Source: Diphasiastrum complanatum | Lineage: Eukaryota; Streptophyta; Lycopodiopsida; Lycopodiales; Lycopodiaceae | NCBI GenBank assembly: GCA_029204225.1 | Contig: CM055100.1 | Span: 18,954,244-19,018,243, forward strand | Direction: 5' to 3' | Length of the DNA: 64,000 nucleotides | Shown: positions 25,901 to 38,400 of the stretch, in pieces | How the letters are laid out: every line of letters begins with the position of its first letter | How positions within the stretch are numbered: position 1 is the first letter of the stretch | Position numbers and translations under genes: made by a program | The notes under the pieces: model-generated | The model's database searches: none | Seen by the model: the letters and a program-made list of their open reading frames with translations, nothing else | Told to the model about the DNA's origin: nothing

Positions 25901-28900
25901 TCAAAAATCCGGTTGAATCTCTGAGTTGACCTCAGCTGGTAGGTCGCTGGTCTGTGGCAATCAAGTTTGAAGTTCAAACCTCCACTTTTTTACCTCCCTG
26001 TCCAGCGCTGGCCCTGCTAAGAAAATTTGCTTGAAAACCCCTCAAACTTCCTTGGATTTCTCTGAAATTTCAAAGGTAGATGTCCGATCCCACAACGATG
26101 GACCTGCTCGCTGGTTTCTACTCTAAATCCTTTCTAAAATCTCCTATCAATTGTCTGAAATCTGATATAGATTGTTGCCTTTCCAGCGATTTACCTACAG
26201 AAGGAGTTCTACTTCCTACAATTGTAAATTCTCAGTGAATTTCAAGGGTTTGAAGGCTGCACCTACAACGATTCTTCTCCTCTAATCTTTTCTGAGAAAC
26301 TGAGAAACATTTCCTATCTTCTGATAGCTTTCTCTACTGCTGCTCCTGAACTCCCTAGGATGGAGATGGCTTTGATACCAGTGTAATAGATCCTAACACC
26401 ACAGTAGGGCAAACACTAACTGATCCACCCAACCTTGCCTACTCCCTGATATAGAGTAAGCCCCTCCTAGCCCAGTGTGAGGACTGGTAGCATACAACCG
26501 CCAAGTGTCGGCCACGTGGCACTGACGTGGCCGACTGCACGTCGGGACCCAACTGGGGGCCCTATCCTGTTGACAGGGTCCCTAGGCTGTGTTAGGCCCG
26601 CCATGGCTATGGACCGTGCTGGGCACACTACTCACACTGTCTTGCCCTGTTGGTCATGTACGTTGGACACGACCCTGACTGTGGTATCGGACCTATCTGT
26701 GTTCCCTAGGGTTCGGCACTGGTTACGAGCTCGTAACAACGTGGGATAGAATTTTTTCAGTATGAGCGATAACGGGCGACTGACGTTAGCGTGGGAGTTT
26801 GTGCAGGCGTAAAGGAGTGCAGTGTAGGCCTAAACCACGCCGCTGGTAGATGCTTGCACGATGCTCCACGCCTAAACCCTACAAAACATGGAATTAGGGC
26901 ATGGAAATTGAAATTTGTGATACGGACGTAGACAGGCAGAACGGAGGTTACAAGAGTCTCTGCAGGCATGTGGAAATGCATTCTAGGCTCAGACATACCT
27001 GAATCGGTTGGCAAAAATACACAAGCATTTGGAATGTGGTGTTTAAATCTCGCTAGGCGTGCCGTAACGGCGAATCGCGATTCGCTGAACCCAGCGAATC
27101 GCGATTCGCTGCAACTATGCTTTGTACATGAACCATTTGTCTCTGAGTCTTGAGATTGTACTCTGTAGACCTGCACAGGGCACAAGTGGCAAGTTCTAAA
27201 TTCTAACAACATAGTACATGCATGTGGCATCAAATATGATGCATTGCAATTTGCATTGAGCATTCAAGTCTCAAGAGTAGGACCTAGGTACATACTACAT
27301 TGAAGTTTTGAACATTCAGTGCTGAGGTGCTTGCAAAGTTACAAACTAGTAACTACTAAGTTGTAACTACAATAGCCATTACTTAGCTACTAGTAAGTTG
27401 TACTTGTAACTAAACACTGAACAATAAATACTTACCAACAGAAGCGCACTCAAATTTGAGTTGCAACTTGCATACTTGGTGGGGGCAGGTCTCAAGACAT
27501 CCAAGGTGGACTGTCTCCTGAACATGGCCAGGACCTTGGGCCTCTTGGTGACGAATCTCACCAAGGACCGTGCGGTACGTACCACCTCCGCAATCAATGG
27601 AATCTTGGCCACATCCTCGACCAACAAGTCCAGGCAGTGTGCAACACAAGGTGTCCAAAAGATGCGGGGGTAGGTCTCATTAACGAGCCTACCCATGGAG
27701 ATGCAGTTTGACGCATTGTTTGTGACCATTTGCACAAGTTACAACCATACAATGCAATGTACATGACTTTGGAGCGGCCCCGTCTACCTCTCCCTCTCCC
27801 TCTCGCAAATGCCTGATGTGGTGCCGGTATGGTCAAGGCTGGAGGTGGTGTCGAGGATCCCGCACCAGAAGGCGGGTTAGGCTAGGTACTAGGCCCTGCC
27901 TCATTTGCAGCTCTGTCCTCTGAGCCATGGGAAGCAAGGGGTTGAGCGGATGGCAACTGGGAGTGTAGTTTATTTAAAATACATTATTTACAAGTGCTCA
28001 TTGGGCTATGGACTTATGCTCATAGGATGCCATGGCCCTTGCAACTTATTTTACTACTTCTGGCTATTTTTATTATTTATAAGGAATACCCACAATAGGG
28101 CCTCCGACTTGAAGTAGTGTCGGTCCCTCGGCACTATGAGGCTAGTAGGGACCCCGTGATTCTTTTCGTCGTTGGATGATGTAGCTTGTGACTTCTTCCA
28201 TAAACTCTAGTCTTTTTTGGCTTTTCGCATCTTTGGAGGGGAAGGACTTATGGACGCCTGTGAGCCAAAATTGGTCGATCCATCTTTGGAATTTGCTGGG
28301 CATTAATGGCATAATAACGCCACTTTATAATACACTCGAGCCACTGGAAGTTGGTCTTCAACATTTTCGGATGCATCAGATGGGTGGCAAAAAGTTGTCC
28401 TATTTGGTGGAAACGCCCATCAAAAATTCTAGGTCCCGGGCAAATTCGGCTCCGCGCAGACTATGGGATCAGGGCATTTGAGATAGTGTTTAGAAAATTG
28501 GATGAGAGCCATTTGGCATCTACGTCCATGCCCAATTCGTGCTCCGAGTAAATCCTTGGCCAGTTGAGTGTCCTTATGGTGATCTTGTCCAAGGGGTTCC
28601 ACATTTCGCCCATTATGATTATCGGGGAATGGGGACGAAATGTGGATTGGTGCGCAACTGGCGTGGGCTAGTCACATACACCCTGATGGCCGCCGTATCT
28701 TTTTCGAATGTGTGCTGCCGCCACTTAAGTTGTGGCCCCAATGCCAGAAGGCATGCCAACTCGTTGCCTTTGATGTCTTTGGTTGAGAATGATATCTGCC
28801 AGCCGTCTCGTGAGGATTCATGTGGATATTGGACTAGATACTCATTGATTTCATCCTCCACAGTCTTCGGTTTGCGAAATGCGTGGCTGGCAGATATGGT

Positions 28901-31900
28901 GCGAGAGCCTTGGGAGGTGGAAGCTTTTTGTTCCTCTCCAGCTTGTCCTTGGATTTGGTCACAAAACCAAACTTAAAGGAGGAAGTATCAACAACAAATA
29001 GATTCATACATCAATACTCGAACTTAATGCATGAAAATGGAGCAAATAGAAGGATCTTCAATTAACAATGCAACAACATTTCAGTATAGTATCACATGCT
29101 TGGAAACTCGTGGAGGAGGCCTCTATGTATACCCACGAGCTGGTGAATCCAATTTTACAATACTTTGGACTCCACCTCTTACAACTGAGTGAACCTCAAT
29201 CTATAAAGATTTGAGTTCCACCTCTTACATTATAATAGGAGGCCTCTTTATTAAAAACATAACTTAAGTTGAGAAAGTCTAAGTTATTGGCTCCCACATG
29301 GTTTTCCATCTTTAGGGAATTACCATGGGGCTCACAATTTATACATCTTAGTCTAGCACTAATAATTCTTGTGCTCTCAGACTCTCAACTTCATCTCTGC
29401 TGGAAGCCCTTTTGAGTGGAGAGGTTTTGCATCGACACCTCGGGGTATGGCATCAAGTAACAAAGAATTCGAGACTGTTTGTAGAAATACACATATTGTC
29501 GACACATTGTTGAGCAGACCTAAAACGATTATTCGAGGATTACTAAATAACGACTTCATCGTATTTGATAGTGGAGTCTTATCCACTAGATATTTTGGGT
29601 CCAATCTCTTATCTCCACGTGGCACATGCCAGGTGGATAACAGTGCACTCCATTAGGGCTGTGCCATCAACAACTATAAATAAATCAGTACACTAGTTCA
29701 TTCATATGTTGAATTAGTTCAAGTTTTAGGAGTAGTCACTCTTTTTCTTCTCCTCTCTCTCTGTTCCACCACAGGCGTAGAATGATAATTAATAAGCTAT
29801 CGTGATAACAGTTTGTGTATGAGCAAATTTATAGCCGAATTAGATGCGCTATTATTATAGTGCAATCAGAGATGTATTTATCATCATTCAGCAATACATA
29901 CTGCATTCAACATTTCGACACATGACTTGTCTTGTTTTGCTGTTTTCTATTATTCATGCTATTATGATCTAAGTTCTGATAATTGGCAATGAAGCGATCT
30001 TTTACTATCATTCATTTTTCGCACTTGTGAATGATAATAAGTTGCATTTATGATAAATATCGAAATAGTTTTTTATTACATTAACTATTATTCTTCCTAC
30101 AATCGAATTGTCGAATAGTTATTCGACTCATATACAACCATTTTCAACATGGTATCAGAGCTAAATCATAGCTTTGGTAACTAGCTCAAAGCGTTTATCT
30201 CTATTGCCAGATTTTCAATATCAAATTTGTCTACTATGGATGCGTCATCTTCGAATTCTATTGAAAAGTTGGATGGCGACAACTATCACTTATGGAAATT
30301 CAAAATGAGAGTGATCCTACAAGCGAAAGAGCTTTGGGAAGTTGTCGAAGGTATTGAGGTTAAGCCTATTGCAAATCTGGCAGCCATTACTAAATGAAAG
30401 GCGGAAGGATGGGAGGACCTTCACCCTTATAACTCTCAATATCATAGATAATCATATCAGTCGTATTGGAAGTGCTCGAACTTCATTAGACGCTTGGAAT
30501 ATTCTAAGCACTCTCTATGACATTAGAGACGTGATTGCCAAACTTCATGTGAGGAAAACTTTTTTCTCATTCAAAATGGTTGATATAGATTTGATTACGA
30601 ATCACTGGAACCACTTCAAAATCCTTCTTGAGCAGATGTCTGCAAGTGGCACACAAATCAATGATGCAGATGTCGTTCATACTCTCCTGTCGAGCCTTCC
30701 TAATACCTATGAAAACTAGGTAATCGTTATTTTTACTCAACAAGATCTTACATTAGCATGAATTTCATCTATGCTACTGCAGGAAGAGATCCCAAGAAAT
30801 GGATCTTCATTCTCTCATTCACCACAAGAATCGAAAGCTCTTTATTTGAAGAAATTCAATAAGAAGAAGTCAAAGAAATTATGAAAGTCAAATGATAATT
30901 CGAATTCAGAATAAGACACAAATTTGAATTTAGCTTCGTCGCAATCAATACTATTTTGTAGATATTGCAAACGAACCGGACATTTTTTGGAGGATTGTCG
31001 AATTCTCAAATCGAAAAAGTAACAACAACAACAACAATTGCAGCAGCAGTATGCTAATGCAACAGAAAATTTGAAAGACTTCGACAAAGAAACTGATAAA
31101 GTAGCTCTATGGAAAATGAAGACTGACAATGTTTGGTATTTGAATTCAGGTGCTACTCATCACATGACAATCCAACTAAATTGGTTTCATGAGTCCAGTC
31201 AAGCTATGACTCAGAAGTATGTCTCATGGGCGATAGTAGTCCTCATAGTATTGGTATCGGCACTATCAAATTGCAATTTTGAGATGGTATTAGTTTCATT
31301 CCAAATGTTCTTCATGTTTCAAATCTTACCAAAAATCTACTTTTGTTGGAAGTAAATCTGGCTTATGCAATGGCTAGATCTACTCACGGGTGTAGTATAG
31401 TGTAGAGAGGATCGTCCACCTTTTAAGAACCTACCAAAGCTTCCAAATGGAAATAAACAAACAAGAACGGGAGCACCAAGGCTTTCCCAACTGGTGCTCG
31501 ATACAGAAATAAAACTAATTAATAAAATAATAAGACCTTGCTAAGGCGGTACCCAACTAGCAAGAAGATTAAACTACTTCTAATTTAACACCCAAAAGGG
31601 AGATAGAAATAATAGATTGCGGCTAACTTAAAAAATAGCAAATAAGAATATGCCACAATAAGAGGCCCGAGCACCTTCCCTCAAGCTATGCACCTTTCCA
31701 AAGGGAACACAAGTGAAATCGCAAGATAATCTCAAGAGAGAGCAATCAGCATAATCTCAAAAGTGTTATTTACATGGCAAATACCTCTCCTTTTATGGCA
31801 AGGAGGGTCTTCCATAAGTATCCACTAACTTATGGGACTAACTTATTTCTAGCCATTCTAGAACTTCTAACTTAGGATTTAGAACTTCAAAGTTTCTAGC

Positions 31901-32443
31901 TTAGGAAAACTTAAGACAAATATTCCTAAGCGTAAGGTCTCCTAAGTCTAAGTTCTAAATCTAAGTTTAAGCTATTTTATTATTATTTTAAGCTTCTACT
32001 CATGGACTTACAAAACACATGCCATGGTGGAAGTTTATTGACAGATACTCATACGTGGGCTTACAAATCACATTCCATGGTGGAAGTTTATTGACAGATA
32101 CTCATACGTGGGCTTACAAAACACATGCCACGGAGTTTTATTTATTTCTTTTTGTTTTTCTCTGTGTTAGCACAATTGCTAACATTATCTCCTTATTGGA
32201 TTGGTGGTCCCACACCAATCGAAACTTTTTTGTCCTGGGTTTTTTGAGCTTCTTGGAGGCGAGATTGTTGCTGTCGGCAATGGTAAATTTTGTTGTTGAC
32301 ACAATCACTCACACACACACACACACAAAATCTCAAGACTCATACTCATACACACACACACACACATACACACAATATCACACCATTTTCTTTCTCTCTC
32401 TCTCTCTCTCACACACAATCTCAATGGCAAATGCAACCCAAAC

Positions 32444-32499
<56 letters not shown>

Positions 32500-35400
32500 A
32501 ACAGACGAACAGAACCGTTCGGAAATCGGGTTTAGGGCCCAGCGGACGGTCGAACCGGGTCCGAACGATTCGATGGTTCGAACCGTGAGAGGCGGTTCGA
32601 ACCGCGGTTCGATGCAATCTTGCCAATAGAGAACTTTTGGATTTTGATTTGGCTATTCAGTTTTAGAGAGAGATTTGGTAGACCCCAAGGGAAATCCTTA
32701 TTTTGGCTGGATCTTGCAGTGCTATCTTACCTAGAGAGCATTCCTTTATCTGTATTTGATCATTCTAGTCTCTTATTATGGATAATAGTTTAAATGGGAT
32801 TGGTCTTGGCTGAATCTTACAAGTTGGGTGGCATTAAGTATCAATCTTGGAGGCTCAAAGTCCAATTTTTTTTGGAAATGGATGAATTATGGGAAACAGT
32901 TATTGATGAGAAACGAAGGCCCACCTGATGGGAGATAGCCAACTAGAGATTTTATTCTTTACAATAGAAGGGCAAAGAAGGCTTTGAACGTTATTAACAT
33001 GTCTTTAGTATAATCACTTACTACTCGCATTAGTGGATGTTAGATTCCCAACAAGCTTGGGATACACTAAAGAATACTTTTTATAAAGCTTCTAAGCAAG
33101 AAGGAAGAATTTTAGGGCCAAGTGAAAGTTCACATGTTAGACGGTTTTTGAGAGTGAAAACTAACTCTCAACTTATGTTGAATCTAGCTTTAATGGCTAG
33201 TGTTTTGGGTGCTGATGAACCACATACGTTTTTTGAGGCTTCTAATATCCAAGTTTGGCCCTAGAGGAGAGGTGGAGTTTATTTAATGTTCCATAGAGGA
33301 TCACGTGGTTGATGTCTTTGCCAAAGCTTTGCCGACGGACTTGATGGGGGTCAAAGAATGCAAGCTTATTGAACGATCTAAAAAGGTCATTAAAGTAGAG
33401 TGTCAGAGTTGCGTGACAGTTCTTTTTCAATGCCCAGTTTTGGCATATGTAGGCCAAATTTAGATTCTTCTATATATTAGTAGATTTGGTTCAAGCTAAC
33501 TTCAAGTGGGGGGGAAGCTAGACTATTTGGCCTTAGTAGGAGGGTGCACTTCTACAAGGAAAAATTCATTAAGTGTCCATTGCTAAAGGCAGTTGGTGAT
33601 TGGCTTTCCATGTGGTGACTTTTGCCTTGCCATGGCTTTTGGTATTTGGTATTTGGCCTTTCCATTTTTAGAAATTGGACCATCACGTTGTAAAGTATAC
33701 TAGAGACATGTCCACGTTCGGGATCTGATTGTGTTGTACTCAGCTATTGAGATTATTCATGCAGCCCTAGTTTTCTTTTCCTCTCTTTGTGTTTCTTCTT
33801 TGTTAAGAAGTTTCAAGCTTTGAAAGGAAAGATGATCAAGGAGTTCATGCCAAAGATGACTGATATCTTTTGCACCATCAAGGTTTCTTGATCTTTTATG
33901 ACATCGAATTTATAAAGTTCATTGTTGCCCGTAGGAACAATATGATTTCTATTCTTCATGCTTTTAGTATTGAATTTATCATGGTAAAATAATATCATCA
34001 TTCCCTTATTGGTTATGGAACCAACCATAAGCAGATTTTTAGCAAGGTTTGGCATGTACAATGCATTCTCTATCATTCCTATTTTGCCTTCAGTTTCTTG
34101 GGTAGGGGCCTTTACGTATATTTAGAAAAGTCAAGTTAGACTATAGTTAGACAAGTTCAAGATTCTAGTGCTTGATTTTGGAGCACAAGTTTTTGCTATA
34201 GATAGGTGTTGGATTTTTTTCCCTTAAATAGAGACATCAATCAGGCAATTGCTTTTAGGCTGCTTCTGCTTTTGCTTTTGTTTTTCGGCATAGACCAAAG
34301 TTTATAACTATGTTGTGCGCCCTAGCTCATTTGCAATGGGACATAGTTGGAGTCTCTCATTACTTGTATTCTCTCTCATGTGTTTGGCTATTGTTTCATC
34401 ACAATAGGAATCTTGTCTTGGGTAACTTGTATGAGCAAGTCAATTTTCTAACACCATGTTGGCATCCTTCGTTTCTTCTCGAACCTCCTTGAGTTGATCA
34501 TTTATCTCCTTGATTCTTGTCAAGTAAGACAATGCACTACCTTTGTATTCAAGAATTTTTGGTTCAAGAAGAGTAAGAGAAGAGGAGGTGATTTCAGACA
34601 AAGATATAAATGTCTCCCACTCTTGTGTAGGAGTATAAGCTGTGTTGACATGTGATATCAACTTGTCATGGACAAATATGCTGATTACACATGGTGCTCT
34701 TCTTGACCTCTTGTCAAATTGGATCATCTCTCAACTTGGCTGTCCACCATCCAGAACCGTGTGCCTGATCTCCAAGGCCATCAAAATCTCCCACAAATCT
34801 GCCAAGACAAGGATGTTCTTCATTTAGAAGATCAAGATGAAAAAGTGTGTTTGTTGCTAAGAAGCCTTTAGGGGCTTAAGCAAGCACCTAGAGCTTGCTA
34901 CAAGAAAATAGAAGTTTTCATCCCCAATAGAAAACTAGAGAATTTAAAGATTAATGCACTAAACATTAGCAAACCTTTTCAAATGGGCCGTTTTTCACTT
35001 TTCATCAAAAAATTGAGCATCAACAATCTTTTCATATACTTTAGCATCGTCATTAGCATCAATAATGTGGAGAGTAGTTGTGGGATACCAAGTGCAATTT
35101 TGGGCTTGATGATATGGATTTACAATGAAATATAGAATTTTGTCTCCAAGTACGGTGCAAACATGAGTAGGTCTTATGTTCTTCGTATTAATGAATGTTA
35201 TCAAAAGATATTAACGTTTATTTTGAATAGCCAGTATGTTTCATACTAAAGATTTGCGCCTGCTACGATGACGTTGCTTGGCCGTTTAGCTCTGACCTGA
35301 CTGCCAAGTATTGGCTCCTCAAGTCCGCAATCCCTTTGGAAGTGCTTCTCCAAGAAAATGAATCTCTCATGGATTAGTGTGCATATAAAGTCACTTGAAT

Positions 35401-38400
35401 TTACAAAAGGAAGGTGAATTCAGATCTTATCTTTTCTAGCTTAGGGCAACCTAATAGTTAGCCCCTAAGGAACATCCATTAAGGACATAACACCATCCCA
35501 CACTCCACAACATTGACTTTTCTTATTAATTTTGGCTTTTACGTAAGTCAAGAGGGATTCACAGGTGGCATATTCACTCTGAAAACTTTTTCTTTATTTT
35601 ATGGAACAAGCATTTATTAGTTTTGGGTAGTCATGAGAATTTATGAGAGAAAGCATATTGAAAGTAGCTCTTGCTTTGCTGGTGCACTCATTTTACAGCT
35701 ATTGGTAGGTTGGAAAGAACTTTGTACGTCAAGTTTGTACATACTTTGTCAATGACCGAGGGACATGCATCATGAGGTATTCAAAGGGCACAATCTTTTT
35801 GGACACAGAAGAAAATCACCACTACACTAAAGCAACTGGTACAAAATTCAGGCCCTTTTATAGCAACAATTTGTGCTGCATAGCATCCATTTGCTAAGGT
35901 TAAGATGCTGGGACAATAGAATCTGAGAACCGTGTACGGTTCACCACGGTTCTCAGAACCGTACAGTTCACAAAAAAGTTTAGGATGAACCATGGTGAAC
36001 CGTACTAATTAATTAATTAATTTTTTTTGTTCCTACCCCCAAAAACAGCCTAAAAATATGCAAAAAAATGGCCAATAAAAGTCTGTGTCTGTGAAATGAA
36101 TCTGTGAAATGAAAAATCTGTGTCTGTGAAATCTGTCAAACTATTTAAGTCTGTCCAAATACTGAAATGTGAAATCTGTGTCTGTGAAATGAGAAATCTG
36201 AGGACCATTTGGTAATTAATTAATTAATTAAATAGAGGAATCGTACCATGGTTCATGAACCGTGGTTCACCCCACGGTTCCCAGGACCCACGGTTCTGAG
36301 AACTGTGGGTTCTATGGCTGGGACTCCCATTTGTAAATGTAATGGCTACTTAATTGGGAAACTCGCCTAGCAACTACTCTGGTTGGCAGCTATACTTATA
36401 ACTGTATTTGATAGTCTACTCATAAGCTTGTGGTAAATGAGCCTTTCACTCTTACTAATCATCGGCTTTTTGGTGAGCATTTATCATGGTTGTAAGTGCA
36501 TATTCAAATTTTGTGTCTGCACATTCTCCTGTAATTTGAAAAGTCATCTCTTGTTTTGTGAGAATCGTAGTGTGCTAATACCCCGGTATCCATGAATATT
36601 TTTGGCTCCTTTCTTTATCATGAATTGACAATGCACATGGTTTTGCAGGAGAAGACTGGAGGCCTGGTGATATGGAGATCTGGGAGTGCTTTGACAATAT
36701 ACCGAGGACAAGACTATGTTTCCCGGTCTGTTAGCCTAAGTACAAAGCATGAAAAGGAGGAAGAAGCTGAAATAATTCTTGGTAGTGAAACTGTGGACAT
36801 CAACGATGAGGATGGAGACACTGATTTGGATTGTATAAATAACAATCAGGACAGCAGTGAGGACAAAGCCAAAGAAGAGTACATAAAGGAACTCGAAGCT
36901 ATTTTAGATGGCCTGGGACCCCGTTTTGAGGGTTGGACTAGAGCTAGGCCAGTGCCCATTGATGCTGATTTGCTGCCTGCATTTGACCCCAATTTCAAAA
37001 CTCCTTTAAGGCTGTTGCCATATGGTGTGAGACCAAACTTAAGCAACACTGAATTGACAGCTTTACGAAGATTAGCTCGTCCACTGCCACCTCATTTTGT
37101 TCTTGGTATATTCTGACCTCCTAATGTCTCATATATGACTTTTCCATATTATGAATACTTGTTATCTTCTCTGGCTCATGAAGGATATGCAATTTTTAAG
37201 CCTTATACGTATGCAAAATCAGAAATGCTCCTTCTGAGACATTCAATTTGGTCTGTGTTGTGTCGGTATTGGTCAAGGAAAGGAATGTTGCAGGCAGCAC
37301 ATTAGCTAAGCTAACATCTAGGTATCAAGCTATTAGATCACTCCTGTTGGGGTTACAGATTACTAAGTTTACTGGGTAATCAGTTATGGAACTACTTTTT
37401 AGCTGTGCTACTAAGCTATATATGTGACTAAGTGATTCTCCTCCAAGTTTAGTCTCTAAGTTGATTAAGCTGATAAAGTTACCAGTTACTAATAAGCTTT
37501 AGGTGATGAAGCAGTTCATATGCATGGTAGTCTAGGGCTTATTGATGCTTCTGAAAGCCCCTCTTTCTCGCATCGCTAATTTTTATTGGGCAGGAAGAAA
37601 CAAGAACCTTGAAGGGTTAGCTGGAGCAATTGTGAAGCTGTGGCAGAAAAGTGAAGTAGTAAAGATAAGTGTAAAGAGGGGCATACAGAATACAAGAAAT
37701 GAAAGAATGGCCGAGGAGTTGAAGGTCAGAGATCTTTAGTTCATTCAAGATTCTGCATTGTGATTGACAACATTTAATTTGTACACTTATAAAGTTTTGC
37801 CTTCCTTCTGAGTGATATTCATCTTGAAGTGAATTGATAGAGCACAACTGCACGGCTATTAGACTGTTTAAGCTATACTGGACAGCAGCTTTTTGTAACC
37901 GATTTTCCAAATGTATAACTCACTCTCAGATTTGTGAAGCACTTTACTGATCTGACAAATTTTGAAGTACAAAAGATTGCTGCAGGGCATATGATGTATG
38001 TATATTGTATATGTTTATATGATATATGATATATGTATATTGTTTTGTTCACTACAATCGTTTGGTTGAACGGCACCATTAACACAAGTAGCCAAAACCT
38101 GTTCTGAAGCTTGTATGACACATGCAATATCCTAACTATGCTTCAACATGGAATAGCTGTTCATTGTATTATGTTATGATCGAGTCTGCTACATGTGCCT
38201 TGATAAATTATAAAAACTTGGCCCTCTGAAGAGATGTGGATTTTGGAATGATATTGGTTTCAGAAGTGTAGGTGTGGTAAGTCCTGTATTACAAAACAGG
38301 ACGTAGTCAATCATGAATTATGATAGCTCATAATATTTTTGTCAAAAATAACATTCCTTGTAAGATTGACTTTTGTTATAGGTTCTTGATTGCCTGCCAG

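Larger units (their letters stand above)
20380..26738 (-). mobile_element. Ty3/Gypsy chromovirus-type LTR retrotransposon, nearly complete
   Basis: Two 357-bp LTRs (20,380-20,736 and 26,382-26,738) flank, in minus-strand order, a primer-binding site, gag, protease, reverse transcriptase, RNase H, integrase, a chromodomain and a polypurine tract. The LTRs differ at about 9 positions (about 97.5% identity). Flanking 5-mers GCGTG and ACGTG match at 4 of 5 bases, consistent with a mutated target duplication. It lies inside the hAT element, so it is the younger insertion. The coding region has several frameshifts and one stop, so it cannot make a full polyprotein. Confidence 0.95.
16448..27119 (-). 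mobile_element. Complete hAT element with DUF659-type transposase, interrupted by a nested Gypsy element
   Basis: The ends are inverted: the left end starts CATAGATGCA and the right end finishes TGCAACTATG. Both are flanked by a perfect 8-bp target duplication, CTTTGTAC (16,440-16,447 and 27,120-27,127), which is diagnostic for the hAT superfamily. Total length is 10,672 bp; without the Gypsy insertion it is about 4.3 kb, a normal size for an autonomous hAT. Transposase exons lie on the minus strand at 17,111-20,218. Both ends carry CGAATCG/CGATTCG words, most strikingly two 16-bp palindromes near the right end. Stops and frameshifts in the transposase mean it is no longer autonomous. Confidence 0.92.
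12511..36648 (+). other. Intron 1 of the CFM3-like gene (24.1 kb, transposon-filled)
   Basis: The donor is GAG|GTGTGC and the acceptor GTTTTGCAG|GAG. The split falls inside CRM domain 1, between THEELE and EKTGGLV. The intron holds at least one full hAT with a nested Gypsy, four or more Copia remnants, a solo-type LTR and a MITE. Stretches without a named feature (12,511-13,340, 15,150-16,440, 27,900-28,600, 28,900-29,500, 34,960-35,900, 36,330-36,640) show no gene. Confidence 0.9.

Noticed and set aside
26757-27263. 168-codon minus-strand frame
   Set aside because: It lies in the non-coding 5' part of the hAT element, overlaps the terminal palindromes and has no domain features.
32019-32588. 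189-codon plus-strand frame
   Set aside because: It is built from the LTR tandem duplication and microsatellites (His-Thr and Ser-Leu runs).
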